From: Candidatus Saccharibacteria bacterium RIFCSPHIGHO2_12_FULL_44_22
GTDB taxonomy: Bacteria; Patescibacteriota; Saccharimonadia; Saccharimonadales; Saccharimonadaceae
Assembly: GCA_001790515.1 (NCBI GenBank)
Contig: MGCS01000011.1
Location: 1 to 64,000, forward strand
DNA: 64,000 bases
Direction of reading: 5' to 3'
Shown: piece by piece, positions 1 to 9,195 of the stretch
How the letters are laid out: every line of letters starts with the position of its first letter
How positions within the stretch are numbered: the first letter of the stretch is position 1
The notes under the pieces: generated by a model
What the model saw: only the letters and a program-made list of their open reading frames with translations
Told to the model about the DNA's origin: nothing
The model's database searches: none
Made by a program: the position numbers and the translations under genes

Positions 1-209
1 ACAAATTACAAGGCTTAAAAGGTGAAGCATACGATAAAGAGTTTCTGAAGCAAATGATTCTTCACCACGAGCAAGCAGTTGAAATGTCTCAATACGCCGC
101 GGCCAATGCAAAACACCAAGAGATAAAAGACCTTGCAAGTGCCGTTATTGGCGCGCAGACAAAAGAAATCGAGCAGATGAAGCAGTGGCAAAAAGACTGG
201 AGTTATTAA
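1..209 (+). CDS. DUF305 family protein, C-terminal part (5' end outside window)
   Basis: An open frame runs in from the window edge (first full codon at base 3) and stops at TAA 207-209. The 68 visible residues are helical, with the His-rich stretch MILHHEQAVEMSQYA typical of DUF305, a ferritin-like four-helix family of exported proteins often found beside copper-handling genes. The 5' end and any signal peptide lie outside the window. It converges on the next gene with a 4-nt overlap. The family call is by motif recognition; the function of DUF305 is not established. Confidence 0.75.
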   Translation, partial: KLQGLKGEAYDKEFLKQMILHHEQAVEMSQYAAANAKHQEIKDLASAVIGAQTKEIEQMKQWQKDWSY

Positions 210-832
210 ACTTCTGTTTTTGTTCGATCAGATACTTTAAAATCACGAACGACCTGTACTACAAGACATGGAACAAGCAACACGCCTAAGAATATCCACC
301 ACAACATGAAATAGCTGCTATTCATACTCGCTCCCAATGTTAAGCCATGTATGAAAATTGCCGCCATAGCGCAGGCTTGAAGTAAACCGACGTACGGCCA
401 TATGCCACGAGCAATGAGTTTGCCACGAAAATGTTTTAGGACATCATAGAGCAAAAAAGTTACCAATGCGGCTATCGCAATCACCACTACCCACGCACGA
501 TACGAGCCAACGTAACTGACATAGCTTTCTGGAGGCAGTAAACCGGTATCGAGGAAGCGTTGCACCAAAAAGATACCGGGATGCATCAGTATGAACAATA
601 AAACTATATATCCAGTCCACGTTGCGAATCGCTTGCTATTAGCAGGTTTGCCGATGGAGCTTGCGACATAGTGAACCCACATTGTCGTCCATGCAAGAAC
701 CCCGAGTATAGGAAAAAATTGGTACATCGACGAAACACTCCCGGATAGTGTTATGAGCCATAAAGCGACACTTATAGTAGATACCGTTCCAAATAAAATC
801 CAGGTGCGATAACGTTTAATCAAATAATACAC
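206..832 (-). CDS. Ferric-reductase-like/cytochrome b-like membrane protein
   Basis: A 208-residue, mostly hydrophobic protein with about six membrane segments. Histidines near membrane faces (WVHYVAS, LMHPGIF, LKHFRG, FIHGLTLG) could bind haem, as in the ferric reductase-like transmembrane domain. No NAD or flavin domain follows, so it would be only the membrane electron-transfer part. It is divergent from the cytochrome b5-like gene at 871 and convergent with the DUF305 gene, which suggests a small membrane redox group. A second protein of this general type lies at 25739. Function is inferred from topology and histidines, not from a strong signature. Confidence 0.6.
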   Translation of the reverse strand: MYYLIKRYRTWILFGTVSTISVALWLITLSGSVSSMYQFFPILGVLAWTTMWVHYVASSIGKPANSKRFATWTGYIVLLFILMHPGIFLVQRFLDTGLLPPESYVSYVGSYRAWVVVIAIAALVTFLLYDVLKHFRGKLIARGIWPYVGLLQACAMAAIFIHGLTLGASMNSSYFMLWWIFLGVLLVPCLVVQVVRDFKVSDRTKTEV

Positions 833-870
833 TACCCCCTCATTATACTGGAGAAAGGATAATACTAGTT

Positions 871-1278
871 ATGAAGAAAAACACGATCATACTCATTACG
901 ATCACCCTCGTACTACTCGCTCTTATAGGAGCAGGTGTATGGACACTGGTGAATCGTCCGAATAATCAGAGGCCAGAAGCGGCACAGGACACAGCCGTCG
1001 ATCAACAAAATAAAACATTCACCATGGCCGAAATAGCCACCCATAACTCAAAAACAGACTGCTGGACAGTTATTTCAGGGCAGGTGTACGAACTTACCGA
1101 TTTTGTAAATCGTCATCCAGGTGGCAATGAGGTAGTTCGTGCTTGCGGGATAGATGCGACAACTTTATTTACTTCTCGTACTGCTGAAGATGGGCAGCCT
1201 ATTGGTTCGGGTACACCACATAGCCAAGTAGCCCAGGAACAACTTGACCAGCTAAAAATCGGTAGCCTTGCTGAGTAG
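871..1278 (+). CDS. Membrane-anchored cytochrome b5-like haem-binding protein
   Basis: A 135-residue protein with a short basic N-terminus, one membrane segment or uncleaved signal (about residues 5-27), a polar linker and a cytochrome b5-like domain from about residue 50. The haem-ligand motif is visible in FVNRHPGGNEV, and the fold start TMAEIATHNSKTDCW is typical. The second haem histidine is probably in GTPHSQVA. It likely carries electrons outside the cell. The start is preceded by GGAGAAAGGA. The HxlR gene begins 7 nt downstream, so the two are probably co-transcribed. Confidence 0.85.
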   Translation: MKKNTIILITITLVLLALIGAGVWTLVNRPNNQRPEAAQDTAVDQQNKTFTMAEIATHNSKTDCWTVISGQVYELTDFVNRHPGGNEVVRACGIDATTLFTSRTAEDGQPIGSGTPHSQVAQEQLDQLKIGSLAE

Positions 1279-1285
1279 GTGAACC

Positions 1286-1639
1286 ATGAATAATGATACA
1301 AATAGTCAAAGGCGACTTATCGTCGATATTCTCGCAAGTAAATGGGTCATACGGATTATATATACGCTTGAGCACGATACAAAACGTTTTAGCGAAATCC
1401 ACAAATCCATCCCTGATGCGACACAGAAAATGCTTACTGAGGCACTACGAAAATTAGAGCGGAACGGCCTCATTGACCGGCATATATACCCAGTAATACC
1501 ACCGCAAGTAGAATACAAACTCACTGCCCTTGGCCGCGATTTGCTCAAGTTAACTGATGTCATATCCGAATGGGCTGATACACATGCAGGAGAAATAAAG
1601 CGCGCACAAAAGTCCTACCATCGTCGTAAAAAATCGTAA
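1286..1639 (+). CDS. HxlR-family winged-helix regulator
   Basis: A 117-residue HxlR-type regulator: ILASKWVIRIIYTLEHDTKRFSEI, the recognition segment MLTEALRKLERNGLI, and the family signature YPVIPPQVEYKLT. Members usually control a nearby redox or transport gene. Here the candidates are the cytochrome b5-like gene directly upstream (7-nt gap) and the divergent ferric-reductase-like gene. The C-terminus is basic (HRRKKS). It is clearly more distant from the HxlR pair at 11910 and 23336 than they are from each other. Confidence 0.9.
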   Translation: MNNDTNSQRRLIVDILASKWVIRIIYTLEHDTKRFSEIHKSIPDATQKMLTEALRKLERNGLIDRHIYPVIPPQVEYKLTALGRDLLKLTDVISEWADTHAGEIKRAQKSYHRRKKS

Positions 1640-1680
1640 CTCTTCTATCACTTCGATTTTTCTTTAGAAAAGTCGAAGTC

Positions 1681-1702
1681 CCACCCTAGCTTGCTGGGGT
1701 GG
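1681..1702. terminator. Convergent terminator between HxlR and the T4SS operon
   Basis: An 8-bp stem, CCACCCTA paired with TGGGGTGG (one G-T pair), around a 6-nt loop, followed by TTTGGTATTT. A second inverted repeat, CTTCGA/TCGAAG, lies just upstream at about 1650-1678. It sits between two converging genes and could serve both strands. Confidence 0.65.
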
Positions 1703-1720
1703 TTTGGTATTTATGAGGGA

Positions 1721-4342
1721 TTATTCCTCGCCAGGTAGCTTTCTGTGGCTAGTTGATGGCGGCGTTTCCTTTTTCTGCGTCGTTCTTTTTGGAGTGGCTA
1801 CTTTTGCCCTGGCTGGCTTGGGTGCTTTTGGTGCATATTTGATAGCGTAAGCTTTGCGAGAATTGTTGATGATTGCTTGACGGGCTGCGGTGCCTTGAGT
1901 AGAGTTGTCGTCAAGCAGTAATGTTTCACCCGACAACGGCTCTTGTGACAGTACGGCGGCAATTCTGACATAGTAATTAAACGCTGGCAGGTTAGCAATC
2001 TCGCCTTGCTCAATGTATGGCGCAAACATCTGTAGCAATGATTGTTCGTCTGCCGGGTTGCCTGTTCTGAAGCAGATTACCGTACCGACGTTGGCAAGGA
2101 TGATATTTACCATGCGCTGATCATCCTGTTGCGATGTGGACTGTTCGGCCATTGTCAGGAATAGTTTGTATTTACGCGACTCGGACAGCATTTGGACAAA
2201 AGACATAGTGGCAAAGTTTTGAAACTCATCGACATAGAGATGATACGGTGTGCGCTCAGACTGCTGCACACGAGCGCGGCGAAGCGAGGCAAGCTGGAGT
2301 TTGGCAAGCACCATGATACCGAATAGCTCAGAGGTGTCTTCACCGAGCAAACCTTTTGAAAAATTGCAAATGAGGATTTTGCGGTTATTGATAATGTCGT
2401 CAAAGTCGATTGTCGATTTTTCTTGCTCCAAAATACGCTTGGCACTGGCCGAAAAGAGGAACCGCCCGATCTTGGCAGTAATACCGGCCGCCATCTTGAC
2501 TTGCTGCATGCCTCCAGCTTTACCAAACTCATTGCGCCAGAAATGCTTGAGGTTCTCATCTTCGAGCGTCGGAATGACCTTTTTGCGGCAAGCCGGGTCA
2601 TTGATGAGATCGTACACTGTGAACAAAGTGGCATTTTCTTGCGTGAGCGCCGTCTGTACGGCATTGCGTAGCATGTACTCAATCCTGTGTCCGCCTGAAT
2701 CATCTTCGGAAAATATCTTACGAAAAATTGAAACAACCGTTTCGGTGATGAGGTCTTTTTCGCGCAGCAGTTCGTCACCCTCAAGTCCGTGGTCTAGTTC
2801 GAGTAAATTAAGTCCGATCGGGTACGTTAGATCGTCGGGATTGAAGTATACGACATCTTTCACACGCTCCTCTGGCACATATCGCAGTAGTGTCTCTGCC
2901 ATGTCGCCGTGCGGGTCTATCACGGCAACGCCCTTGCCACTGCAAATATCTTGCACAAGCGCATATTGCAGCATGGTTGTCTTGCCATTGCCCGTGCCAC
3001 CGATGATATACACATGGCGTTCGCGCTCCTTTTCGGTTAAGCCAATCAGCGTAGCCTCACCATGATAGCGATTAACGCCCAATACAACATCGAAGTCTGA
3101 GTCTTTTTTGAGCGATAGTGGTGCTGGCAAAGTACGACTAAGTGACTTGACGATATTCTCGGTTTTGGTCGTGCCAGCATACGGAAAGTGATAGAGGTCT
3201 GATAGCTCGCTCGTGGCTAGCAAGGCTGTCTTGCTGTGCAAAAAAGATGGTAGGCGGTGTCGCAAAGCAAAGGTGCGGTAGCGGTTGATGAGTTGCCGAG
3301 GAAAACTGTACCGAGCTTGCAGTGACTGGTATTTGGGTACATTGAACGATGCTAGTGACGCTCTAATACCTTTGATACGCTGTGAGCGTTTTTGTTTGTT
3401 TGGGCTAGCGACGTATACTCTAATGACTACCTGAAAGATTGGCTGATTGACCTTGTGATGAATAGACTCAACCAACTCTTGTTCAAAGCTGCTCAGTATA
3501 CGAGCTGGTTTGAGACCGAGTGCAGCCTGCTGTTTGTGTTGGGTAAGCTGCGTATCGAAGGAGTCGCGTCGATAGGTACTTGATGAGCCAGAAAGCCCAC
3601 TACCAATGCCGTCCATGATGCTAAACATAGACGAATTAATAGCCGTAAAGATACCGCTGATACCTGGCGTATGTCTACCCTCGAGCTTTCCAAGCAAATC
3701 CTCATTAGTGAGGATTTTTCGAGCAATAATCTCTGCTTCCTTGGCGCGCGTGGGAGTAAGTACTATCTGAAAAGCGACTTGCTCATTGGCTTCAAGTTTT
3801 GTCATTGAGCCCGTGAGATAGGCTATCGGGTCGTGTTCCTCAAGTTCCTCTTGCATATTGAGGGGAAACGCAAAATGTCCGGTCTGGCGAAACTCGATTG
3901 TTTGCCCCGATAGCTGCGGTGCAAAATAATCACTTGTTTCCTTGACGATCATATCGGGGAGATATGAAGTAATCGTCTGGTGGAATGTTTCAACCACATC
4001 ATCAGGTACTCTCGCAATGTACCTGATGCCACCTTGCTTGGTTGAGGTTACTTCAAGTGAGAGGTGCGGATGGCGGCGTAGCAATCTATCTGAAAGTGTA
4101 CGCGAAGTGTGGAGGCCGTGAAGCACAGCGAAAAACTCCTGTGTAGCGCGTGGTCTTTTGGCAGCTTGTACTGGAGGTATGAGCTCGAAAAAAGTATGCG
4201 GTGATTTAAGTGCATACATAAAATCCCAGACTCGCACGCCCACAGCTACCAATACTACGACACCCGCTATCACGAGCAACCACAGCCCGACCGTCGGTAG
4301 TAAATCGGCTACCGACGACAATAGCTCAAATACTTTATCCAC
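1721..4342 (-). CDS. VirD4/TraG-like T4SS coupling ATPase
   Basis: An 873-residue protein: one membrane segment (about residues 15-37), a long N-terminal domain, then an FtsK/VirD4-type motor. Walker A is GGTGNGKTT (about 448-456), followed by VAVIDPHGD; the Walker B region is YHLYVDEFQNF. The C-terminal tail (from about 840) is Lys/Pro-rich. In T4SSs such proteins select and pump DNA or protein into the channel. It is the last gene of the operon and overlaps the M23 peptidase by 8 nt. A paralogue of the same layout stands alone at 48888. The substrate is unknown. Confidence 0.9.
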   Translation of the reverse strand: MDKVFELLSSVADLLPTVGLWLLVIAGVVVLVAVGVRVWDFMYALKSPHTFFELIPPVQAAKRPRATQEFFAVLHGLHTSRTLSDRLLRRHPHLSLEVTSTKQGGIRYIARVPDDVVETFHQTITSYLPDMIVKETSDYFAPQLSGQTIEFRQTGHFAFPLNMQEELEEHDPIAYLTGSMTKLEANEQVAFQIVLTPTRAKEAEIIARKILTNEDLLGKLEGRHTPGISGIFTAINSSMFSIMDGIGSGLSGSSSTYRRDSFDTQLTQHKQQAALGLKPARILSSFEQELVESIHHKVNQPIFQVVIRVYVASPNKQKRSQRIKGIRASLASFNVPKYQSLQARYSFPRQLINRYRTFALRHRLPSFLHSKTALLATSELSDLYHFPYAGTTKTENIVKSLSRTLPAPLSLKKDSDFDVVLGVNRYHGEATLIGLTEKERERHVYIIGGTGNGKTTMLQYALVQDICSGKGVAVIDPHGDMAETLLRYVPEERVKDVVYFNPDDLTYPIGLNLLELDHGLEGDELLREKDLITETVVSIFRKIFSEDDSGGHRIEYMLRNAVQTALTQENATLFTVYDLINDPACRKKVIPTLEDENLKHFWRNEFGKAGGMQQVKMAAGITAKIGRFLFSASAKRILEQEKSTIDFDDIINNRKILICNFSKGLLGEDTSELFGIMVLAKLQLASLRRARVQQSERTPYHLYVDEFQNFATMSFVQMLSESRKYKLFLTMAEQSTSQQDDQRMVNIILANVGTVICFRTGNPADEQSLLQMFAPYIEQGEIANLPAFNYYVRIAAVLSQEPLSGETLLLDDNSTQGTAARQAIINNSRKAYAIKYAPKAPKPARAKVATPKRTTQKKETPPSTSHRKLPGEE

Positions 4343-4961
4343 CTAGTTCTCCTGCCATAAATGTACGCGGATTGACTGGTATGTCGTGGACGTTGATTTG
4401 AAAATGTAAATGATTACCTGTAGACGCGCCAGTTGTGCCGACATAACCAACCACATCGCCCGGCTTCACCTCTTGGCCAACTGTCGCATTCGTTTTTGAC
4501 ATGTGACAATAAAGCGACTCAACACCGCCTCCATGATCGATCTCGACACTAATGCCGCAGGCACTATCGTTAATGTTATCGACCACTGTCACTTTGCCCT
4601 TGGCAAATGGAGTAATGGGCGTGCCAGCATTTGCCGCAATATCAATACCAGTGTGTGCGCCATAGCCAAAGTTTTGACGAAAAGTGTCAAAATTACCAAA
4701 AGTGTCGGTCATTATGCCTTGAATCGGCCAGACCGTTGATAGCTCACGCTCATCAATCTTTTTACCCTTGGAGTCGAATATCTCAACGAGGTGCGTGACT
4801 GGATTTATCGCCACCAGAGCCTGTGAAACTGCGGCAACACCAGCATTCGCTATGACAACTACCGAAATGAGTGGCAGAAACAATATAAACGCCAATGTAC
4901 CGAGTACAATGTACGCCTCCTTTTTAAACGAAATAACAACGCTAAAAAGGAGTTTGTTCAT
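4335..4961 (-). CDS. Membrane-anchored M23 (LytM) peptidase of the T4SS operon
   Basis: A 208-residue protein with an N-terminal membrane segment (about 15-40) and a C-terminal LytM domain. The zinc and catalytic motifs are visible: GAHTGIDIA (HxxxD) and NHLHFQI (HxH), with SLYCHMS between. This family cuts cross-links in peptidoglycan. Its place between virB4 and the coupling ATPase suggests it opens the wall for the secretion apparatus, replacing the usual VirB1 lytic transglycosylase. It overlaps virB4 by 4 nt and the coupling ATPase by 8 nt, so translation is probably coupled. Confidence 0.9.
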   Translation of the reverse strand: MNKLLFSVVISFKKEAYIVLGTLAFILFLPLISVVVIANAGVAAVSQALVAINPVTHLVEIFDSKGKKIDERELSTVWPIQGIMTDTFGNFDTFRQNFGYGAHTGIDIAANAGTPITPFAKGKVTVVDNINDSACGISVEIDHGGGVESLYCHMSKTNATVGQEVKPGDVVGYVGTTGASTGNHLHFQINVHDIPVNPRTFMAGELGG

Positions 4962-6787
4962 GTATAAATCTCATTCGGGTTAGTAGTAATGAGAGGGTGC
5001 TCTTTTTCGCTGGCGACAACTTTGACGGCGACATGATTTTGATCGGCAATAATCAACGCATCACCACGCTCACACGTAAGTAAAAAAGTTTGCTCGTATT
5101 CGCTCAAATTAAACTCTGATACGACATTCTTGATCGTTGTCGTGTCTTGCTTCATCAAGATACGCAGACTACTCTGCGAGGCGATGGCTCGACCATAGTC
5201 ATTTCGCAAAAAGTCATTGGCTTGTTGCGAGATAATTGACACACCAAGATAGTATTTGCGAGCACGACGCACAAGGCCAGCTACAAAACGAGCTGATTCT
5301 TCATGCTGCAATAGCATCCAGCCCTCATCGATCACCAACATACGCTTTTCAGGGTGAGTTTTAACTTGGTTCTGCACAAAGTTAGAAATAATCATCATCA
5401 TGATTTGGCGTAGTGACTCTGGTAAATCTTTGATATCAAAGATAACCAGGCGATTATCGAGCTTGATGTTTGTTTGCTCGTTAAAAACGTTAGCCAGTGA
5501 GCCACTGATGTACTTTTCTAGGCGTTCGCAAAGCGTGAGATGACCCATGTCTTTCAAGGCGGCGTATAAATCGGACAGTAGCGGCGTCGTGTTCTTTTTA
5601 GCTTTACGGTAAACATGCAATATCGCTTTATCGACGGCCGCTTTTTCTCGCGGTTCTAGTCCCTCGGCCATGAGGCCGATTACTTCGGTTAGGTCTTGGG
5701 CATGTTCAGCTATTCTATCTTGTGTATACGAGTTGGTAGTAAGGTCAAACGGATTTATCTTTTCCTTGCTCTTGGCTGATAACCTAATATACGTGCCGTT
5801 CACTGATTCGGTGAGCTGCTTGTACTCGCGTTCTGGGTCAATTACGATGACACGCGTGCCTTGCATGAGCTGTCGGAGTATCTCGACCTTTGTTGCATAG
5901 CTTTTGCCACTTCCAGACTGCGCGAAAATAATACTATTCGCATTATTGAGCGCAAACCTATCAAGTATCACAAGGGAGTTATTTGATTTGTTGACGCCAT
6001 ACAAAATGCCCGATTCTTGCACCAGCTCAGATGACATAAGAGGAAATGTAAGTGCTGCTGATGAGCTGTCGAGATTGCGCTTTTGATCAAGTATATCTTC
6101 GCCGCGAGGCAAGACGGATTGCAGGCCCTCTATCTGTTGGTATCTTGTAGTTTTGACATAAAATAACCGTGCCGATAGCTCGGTCTCAAGCAATTTCGTG
6201 ACATTTTCTAGTTCTGCCTGCGTCTGGGCACTGATCGTCATATAAATCGACATTTGAAATAGCTTTTCTTGTCCGCGTTGGATTTTGTCACGTAGTTCAA
6301 CCGCAGACTCAAGAGGGTCTGTAATCTCCGAACCGATCACTTTGCCGCTTCGTATCATGGCACGCTTGGTAGACTCAAGCTCGGTAATCTTTCGGCGCAG
6401 TTTGGGGAGTGCCTGCAACGCATTAACTTCGTGAACGTGGTACGAGATATCAATATTATGACTAAAGTTGATGAGACTATTAAGCCAGCCGGATGAGGCC
6501 GTAAGTGGGTAGCCGGAAATAAACAGCGTGCGAATGAATTGATCGTCGAGCTTGAGATAGTTCGGCTGCTCCTCTAGTCCGGCATACGAGAGGATGTCCA
6601 TCGGGTCTTGTTCGCCATAAGTCAATGCGAGATGTTTTGGTCGCTCATCACGTTGCTTTTTCCATGAACGGAGTTTTTTGAGGGGCGGCAGATTCGTTAG
6701 TGGATTTTTACGTTTTGATTTCTTAGCTGGTTTTTTGACTGGTTTTTTGACTGGAGTTTTGACAGGTCTCTGTGATTTCACTTTCAT
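4958..6787 (-). CDS. virB4: VirB4-family T4SS ATPase
   Basis: A 609-residue secretion ATPase. Walker A is AQSGSGKS (GSGKS at 292-296), Walker B is MLVIDEGWMLL (about 490-500), and an ISQQANDF segment follows. The first 30 residues are an unusual Lys/Pro tail of repeated VKKPxKK units. VirB4 proteins power pilus assembly and substrate transfer at the inner membrane. The N-terminal half is short compared with proteobacterial VirB4, as is common in Gram-positive-type systems, where a separate TraC-like protein supplies that part; such a gene lies directly upstream with a 4-nt overlap. Confidence 0.93.
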   Translation of the reverse strand: MKVKSQRPVKTPVKKPVKKPAKKSKRKNPLTNLPPLKKLRSWKKQRDERPKHLALTYGEQDPMDILSYAGLEEQPNYLKLDDQFIRTLFISGYPLTASSGWLNSLINFSHNIDISYHVHEVNALQALPKLRRKITELESTKRAMIRSGKVIGSEITDPLESAVELRDKIQRGQEKLFQMSIYMTISAQTQAELENVTKLLETELSARLFYVKTTRYQQIEGLQSVLPRGEDILDQKRNLDSSSAALTFPLMSSELVQESGILYGVNKSNNSLVILDRFALNNANSIIFAQSGSGKSYATKVEILRQLMQGTRVIVIDPEREYKQLTESVNGTYIRLSAKSKEKINPFDLTTNSYTQDRIAEHAQDLTEVIGLMAEGLEPREKAAVDKAILHVYRKAKKNTTPLLSDLYAALKDMGHLTLCERLEKYISGSLANVFNEQTNIKLDNRLVIFDIKDLPESLRQIMMMIISNFVQNQVKTHPEKRMLVIDEGWMLLQHEESARFVAGLVRRARKYYLGVSIISQQANDFLRNDYGRAIASQSSLRILMKQDTTTIKNVVSEFNLSEYEQTFLLTCERGDALIIADQNHVAVKVVASEKEHPLITTNPNEIYT

Positions 6788-7398
6788 AAATAAGACTCCT
6801 TTAATAACTGCATGGTTTGTTCGGTAATTGGTTGATTCTTGGCAGAGTGCGGACTGTAAAATGTATAAAACAGGTCGAGTACCTCGAGACTGTTTAGTTG
6901 ATAGGTATGTACACCGAGTCTGGCAAGCCCTTTCGCTACGATATCGCTGTTGAGCAGCAGCTGTTCTTTGATCATCTCGAAGTCTTGGCGGTCTTTGGCA
7001 TTAAATGGTACGACAACATAGAAATGTCGAGCAAGGATTTTGTTTTTGGTGATAAGTCCCTGAACGAACTCGATGTAGTTCTTGATTTGATGTCGGTACA
7101 CTTTCTCTTTTTCGCCATCAATTTTGAATCGGAACTCCTCTAAATATTTGTCCATATCCATTTCGCGGACGCGGATGATAATCTGTAGGGGACAAGCCAG
7201 AGAGTTTAGAAAGTTTTGGTAGGTGTCAATGAGTGCGTCCTGCTCGGCCTCGCTCTTTAATTCAAAGTTAAGAGACGAAACTTGCAAAATCATTCGATAA
7301 CGGTTGCCAGGAAGGATTAAAATGCCGTCTTGTACTCCTTTGATAGCAATTTGGCTGCGTGAGGACACTTTGTTATTTGATTTCCTGAATATGGACAT
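6784..7398 (-). CDS. TraC-like N-terminal-domain protein of the T4SS
   Basis: A 204-residue protein resembling the TraC-like/VirB4 N-terminal module: an early IKGVQDGILILPGNRYRMIL segment and a following mixed alpha/beta region with IIIRVREMDMDKYLEEF. It has no Walker motif. In CPR and Gram-positive systems this module is often a separate gene before virB4, as here (4-nt overlap), and probably makes a complex with it. Its 5' end overlaps the PrgI gene by 26 nt. Confidence 0.75.
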   Translation of the reverse strand: MSIFRKSNNKVSSRSQIAIKGVQDGILILPGNRYRMILQVSSLNFELKSEAEQDALIDTYQNFLNSLACPLQIIIRVREMDMDKYLEEFRFKIDGEKEKVYRHQIKNYIEFVQGLITKNKILARHFYVVVPFNAKDRQDFEMIKEQLLLNSDIVAKGLARLGVHTYQLNSLEVLDLFYTFYSPHSAKNQPITEQTMQLLKESYL

Positions 7399-7879
7399 TG
7401 AGGCCTCCTTTCTTGTTGGTTTGGAATGTCAGCTTGGCACGAGGGTCGGTAACAATCTGTTCTAGCCGGGCTTTATCGTGTATAGGAACAGTTGCCGTGA
7501 TGACTGGTGAAGTTACTTTATTCGGTGGCTGTTTCGTTACTTTTGCCGTTGGTGTTTCGTCGTATTTGTTGCGTAAATAGGTATCATTCTTGTCATAAAT
7601 ATGGAAGCGAGGACGTTGGTTGTAGCGTAACAATACGCCAATCCATTGAATGAGCAATCTGCCCTTGATGCGTATAGCGAGGGTAGCAAAAACAGCAAAA
7701 ACCACTGTAATAATCACGATCTTGTACGGTTCAGCTTTGAAAAATGGCGGAAATAGGACATATACCACGCTACCCAGAAAAATAGGTGACGTAAGCATAA
7801 TAAGCTGCTGCAAGCTGAGGCTACCAGCTACTTTGTCTTCGACCGTTGTGACCTGTGCTGGTACTACAGTTGTTTTCAC
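7373..7879 (-). CDS. PrgI-family T4SS membrane protein
   Basis: A 168-residue protein. Two membrane helices (about residues 28-45 and 52-68) follow VPAQVTTVEDKVAGSLSLQQ, the usual start of PrgI-like conjugation proteins (VirB3 counterparts). After the helices comes a cytoplasmic part with RPRFHIYDKNDTYLRNKYDE and a Thr/Lys-rich C-terminus. It would form part of the membrane channel together with VirB6 and VirB4. Its start codon shares one base with the virB6 stop (TAATG-type junction). Confidence 0.88.
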   Translation of the reverse strand: MKTTVVPAQVTTVEDKVAGSLSLQQLIMLTSPIFLGSVVYVLFPPFFKAEPYKIVIITVVFAVFATLAIRIKGRLLIQWIGVLLRYNQRPRFHIYDKNDTYLRNKYDETPTAKVTKQPPNKVTSPVITATVPIHDKARLEQIVTDPRAKLTFQTNKKGGLNVHIQEIK

Positions 7880-9189
7880 TACTTCGCTCCTTTTTTGCTG
7901 CCTGACATCGCTGCATTACTGGCACTACGTGATACAAGTCCTTGGGGTTTGTCGGCTGCTGCACTTTGTCGAACCTTACCCGACAGGTGACTCACGCTAT
8001 TTACGAATTGGCCACCTAGTTTACGAGCCGTCCTCGCACCAGCACTCGCATAGGCCATTTGCGCGATAACACTCTGTGTTTTGAGAAGCGCTAGGATTGT
8101 CGCAACACCGACCACCATTGACATGATTGGGTCGAGGCCTTTGTTCCCGTCGTTTGTCGTCATACCAGCGAAAATCGACGAGGCTAATATGAGAATGACG
8201 ACATGCACAAAGAGGACAAACACTGTTGTAAGATATGAACGAATTGCGTTTGCTGCAAAATCTTTGAAGCTTGGTAGTAGCCATAACATAGCAACAATCG
8301 GTGACAGTACGGCACCAATATATAGCACCACCAACCTCAAAATGTAATAGATGAGGAGCAGCACTGACAGTATAATGAACACGACGTATATCAATAGGGC
8401 GGCGAGCTTCATATCTTTTGATTCATCCATGACTTTTGACAGCGATTCCCATACCGTTGATGATGAAAAGCCAGTCTGCACGGCTGATATCATGCCATTT
8501 GATAGGCTAATAATGGCGTCAATCGCAAATATCGACGAGTTCATCAGTAAGAACACAACGATCAATTGTGGCAACAGGTGTTTAAACTCGATTTCTTCTA
8601 GGCCGAGTGCTGAGAAACTCATAACATGAAAACCGAGCAATATTACTATCAAGATAAAGAGTACGTCGGCAATTGCTAAAATCGTCAGCCATAAATTAAA
8701 GACACTGGAGTTTTCAGCCATGAGGGGCGTTGCTTTTGTAAAATATTGCAAAGCGTCAATAAATGGCTTGCCGATTGTCTCGACAATATTCTTGAGTAAG
8801 CCAACGACAGCGTTTATAAGTACCTCGACCAACCCGCCGCCACCTTCTTCGGGTTTTACTTGTGTCAGAGCGGGCATTTCTTTGACCGGTTTGTTTGCAC
8901 TACTTTGGTAGGTATGCGTCAAAATAGCCGTGAGCGAGGCTGCCGACAAGACAATTATCAGCCCAAGTAGGGCATTCCGTATAGTTGTCTTGGCATGATC
9001 AAGCCGGTCAGGTTGTCCCGAGCTACTTATCATCTGAAATCCACCATGTATCAAGAAACCTGTTGCCGCAAGTCCAGCTATCACGCACAGTGTCGTGATT
9101 GTTGGTGCGATAAAGTTCCTCATCGCGTTCCCTGCGGCCGTTGCATCCGCAAAGAACGTGAGCTGGCTAATCATGGAGAACATATCCAT
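7879..9189 (-). CDS. VirB6/TrbL-like membrane channel protein with N-terminal pilin-like module
   Basis: A 436-residue polytopic protein. The first ~110 residues resemble the neighbouring VirB2-like pilin: GFLIHGGFQMISSSGQPDRLDHAKTTIRNAL aligns with the pilin segment GFFVVGGFTYITSSGNPEHLDRAKRTLLWAA. Five or more helices typical of VirB6/TrbL then follow from about residue 165, ending in a Gly/Ser/Lys-rich cytoplasmic tail. VirB6 proteins build the inner-membrane channel. It lies 6 nt downstream of the pilin gene. The pilin-like repeat is direct observation; a role as a built-in pilin docking site is inference. Confidence 0.85.
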   Translation of the reverse strand: MDMFSMISQLTFFADATAAGNAMRNFIAPTITTLCVIAGLAATGFLIHGGFQMISSSGQPDRLDHAKTTIRNALLGLIIVLSAASLTAILTHTYQSSANKPVKEMPALTQVKPEEGGGGLVEVLINAVVGLLKNIVETIGKPFIDALQYFTKATPLMAENSSVFNLWLTILAIADVLFILIVILLGFHVMSFSALGLEEIEFKHLLPQLIVVFLLMNSSIFAIDAIISLSNGMISAVQTGFSSSTVWESLSKVMDESKDMKLAALLIYVVFIILSVLLLIYYILRLVVLYIGAVLSPIVAMLWLLPSFKDFAANAIRSYLTTVFVLFVHVVILILASSIFAGMTTNDGNKGLDPIMSMVVGVATILALLKTQSVIAQMAYASAGARTARKLGGQFVNSVSHLSGKVRQSAAADKPQGLVSRSASNAAMSGSKKGAK

Positions 9190-9195
9190 GATTAT

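Noticed and set aside
2250-3065. 271-codon plus-strand frame opposite the VirD4-like gene
   Set aside because: Ser/Arg-rich shadow of a strongly supported gene on the other strand.
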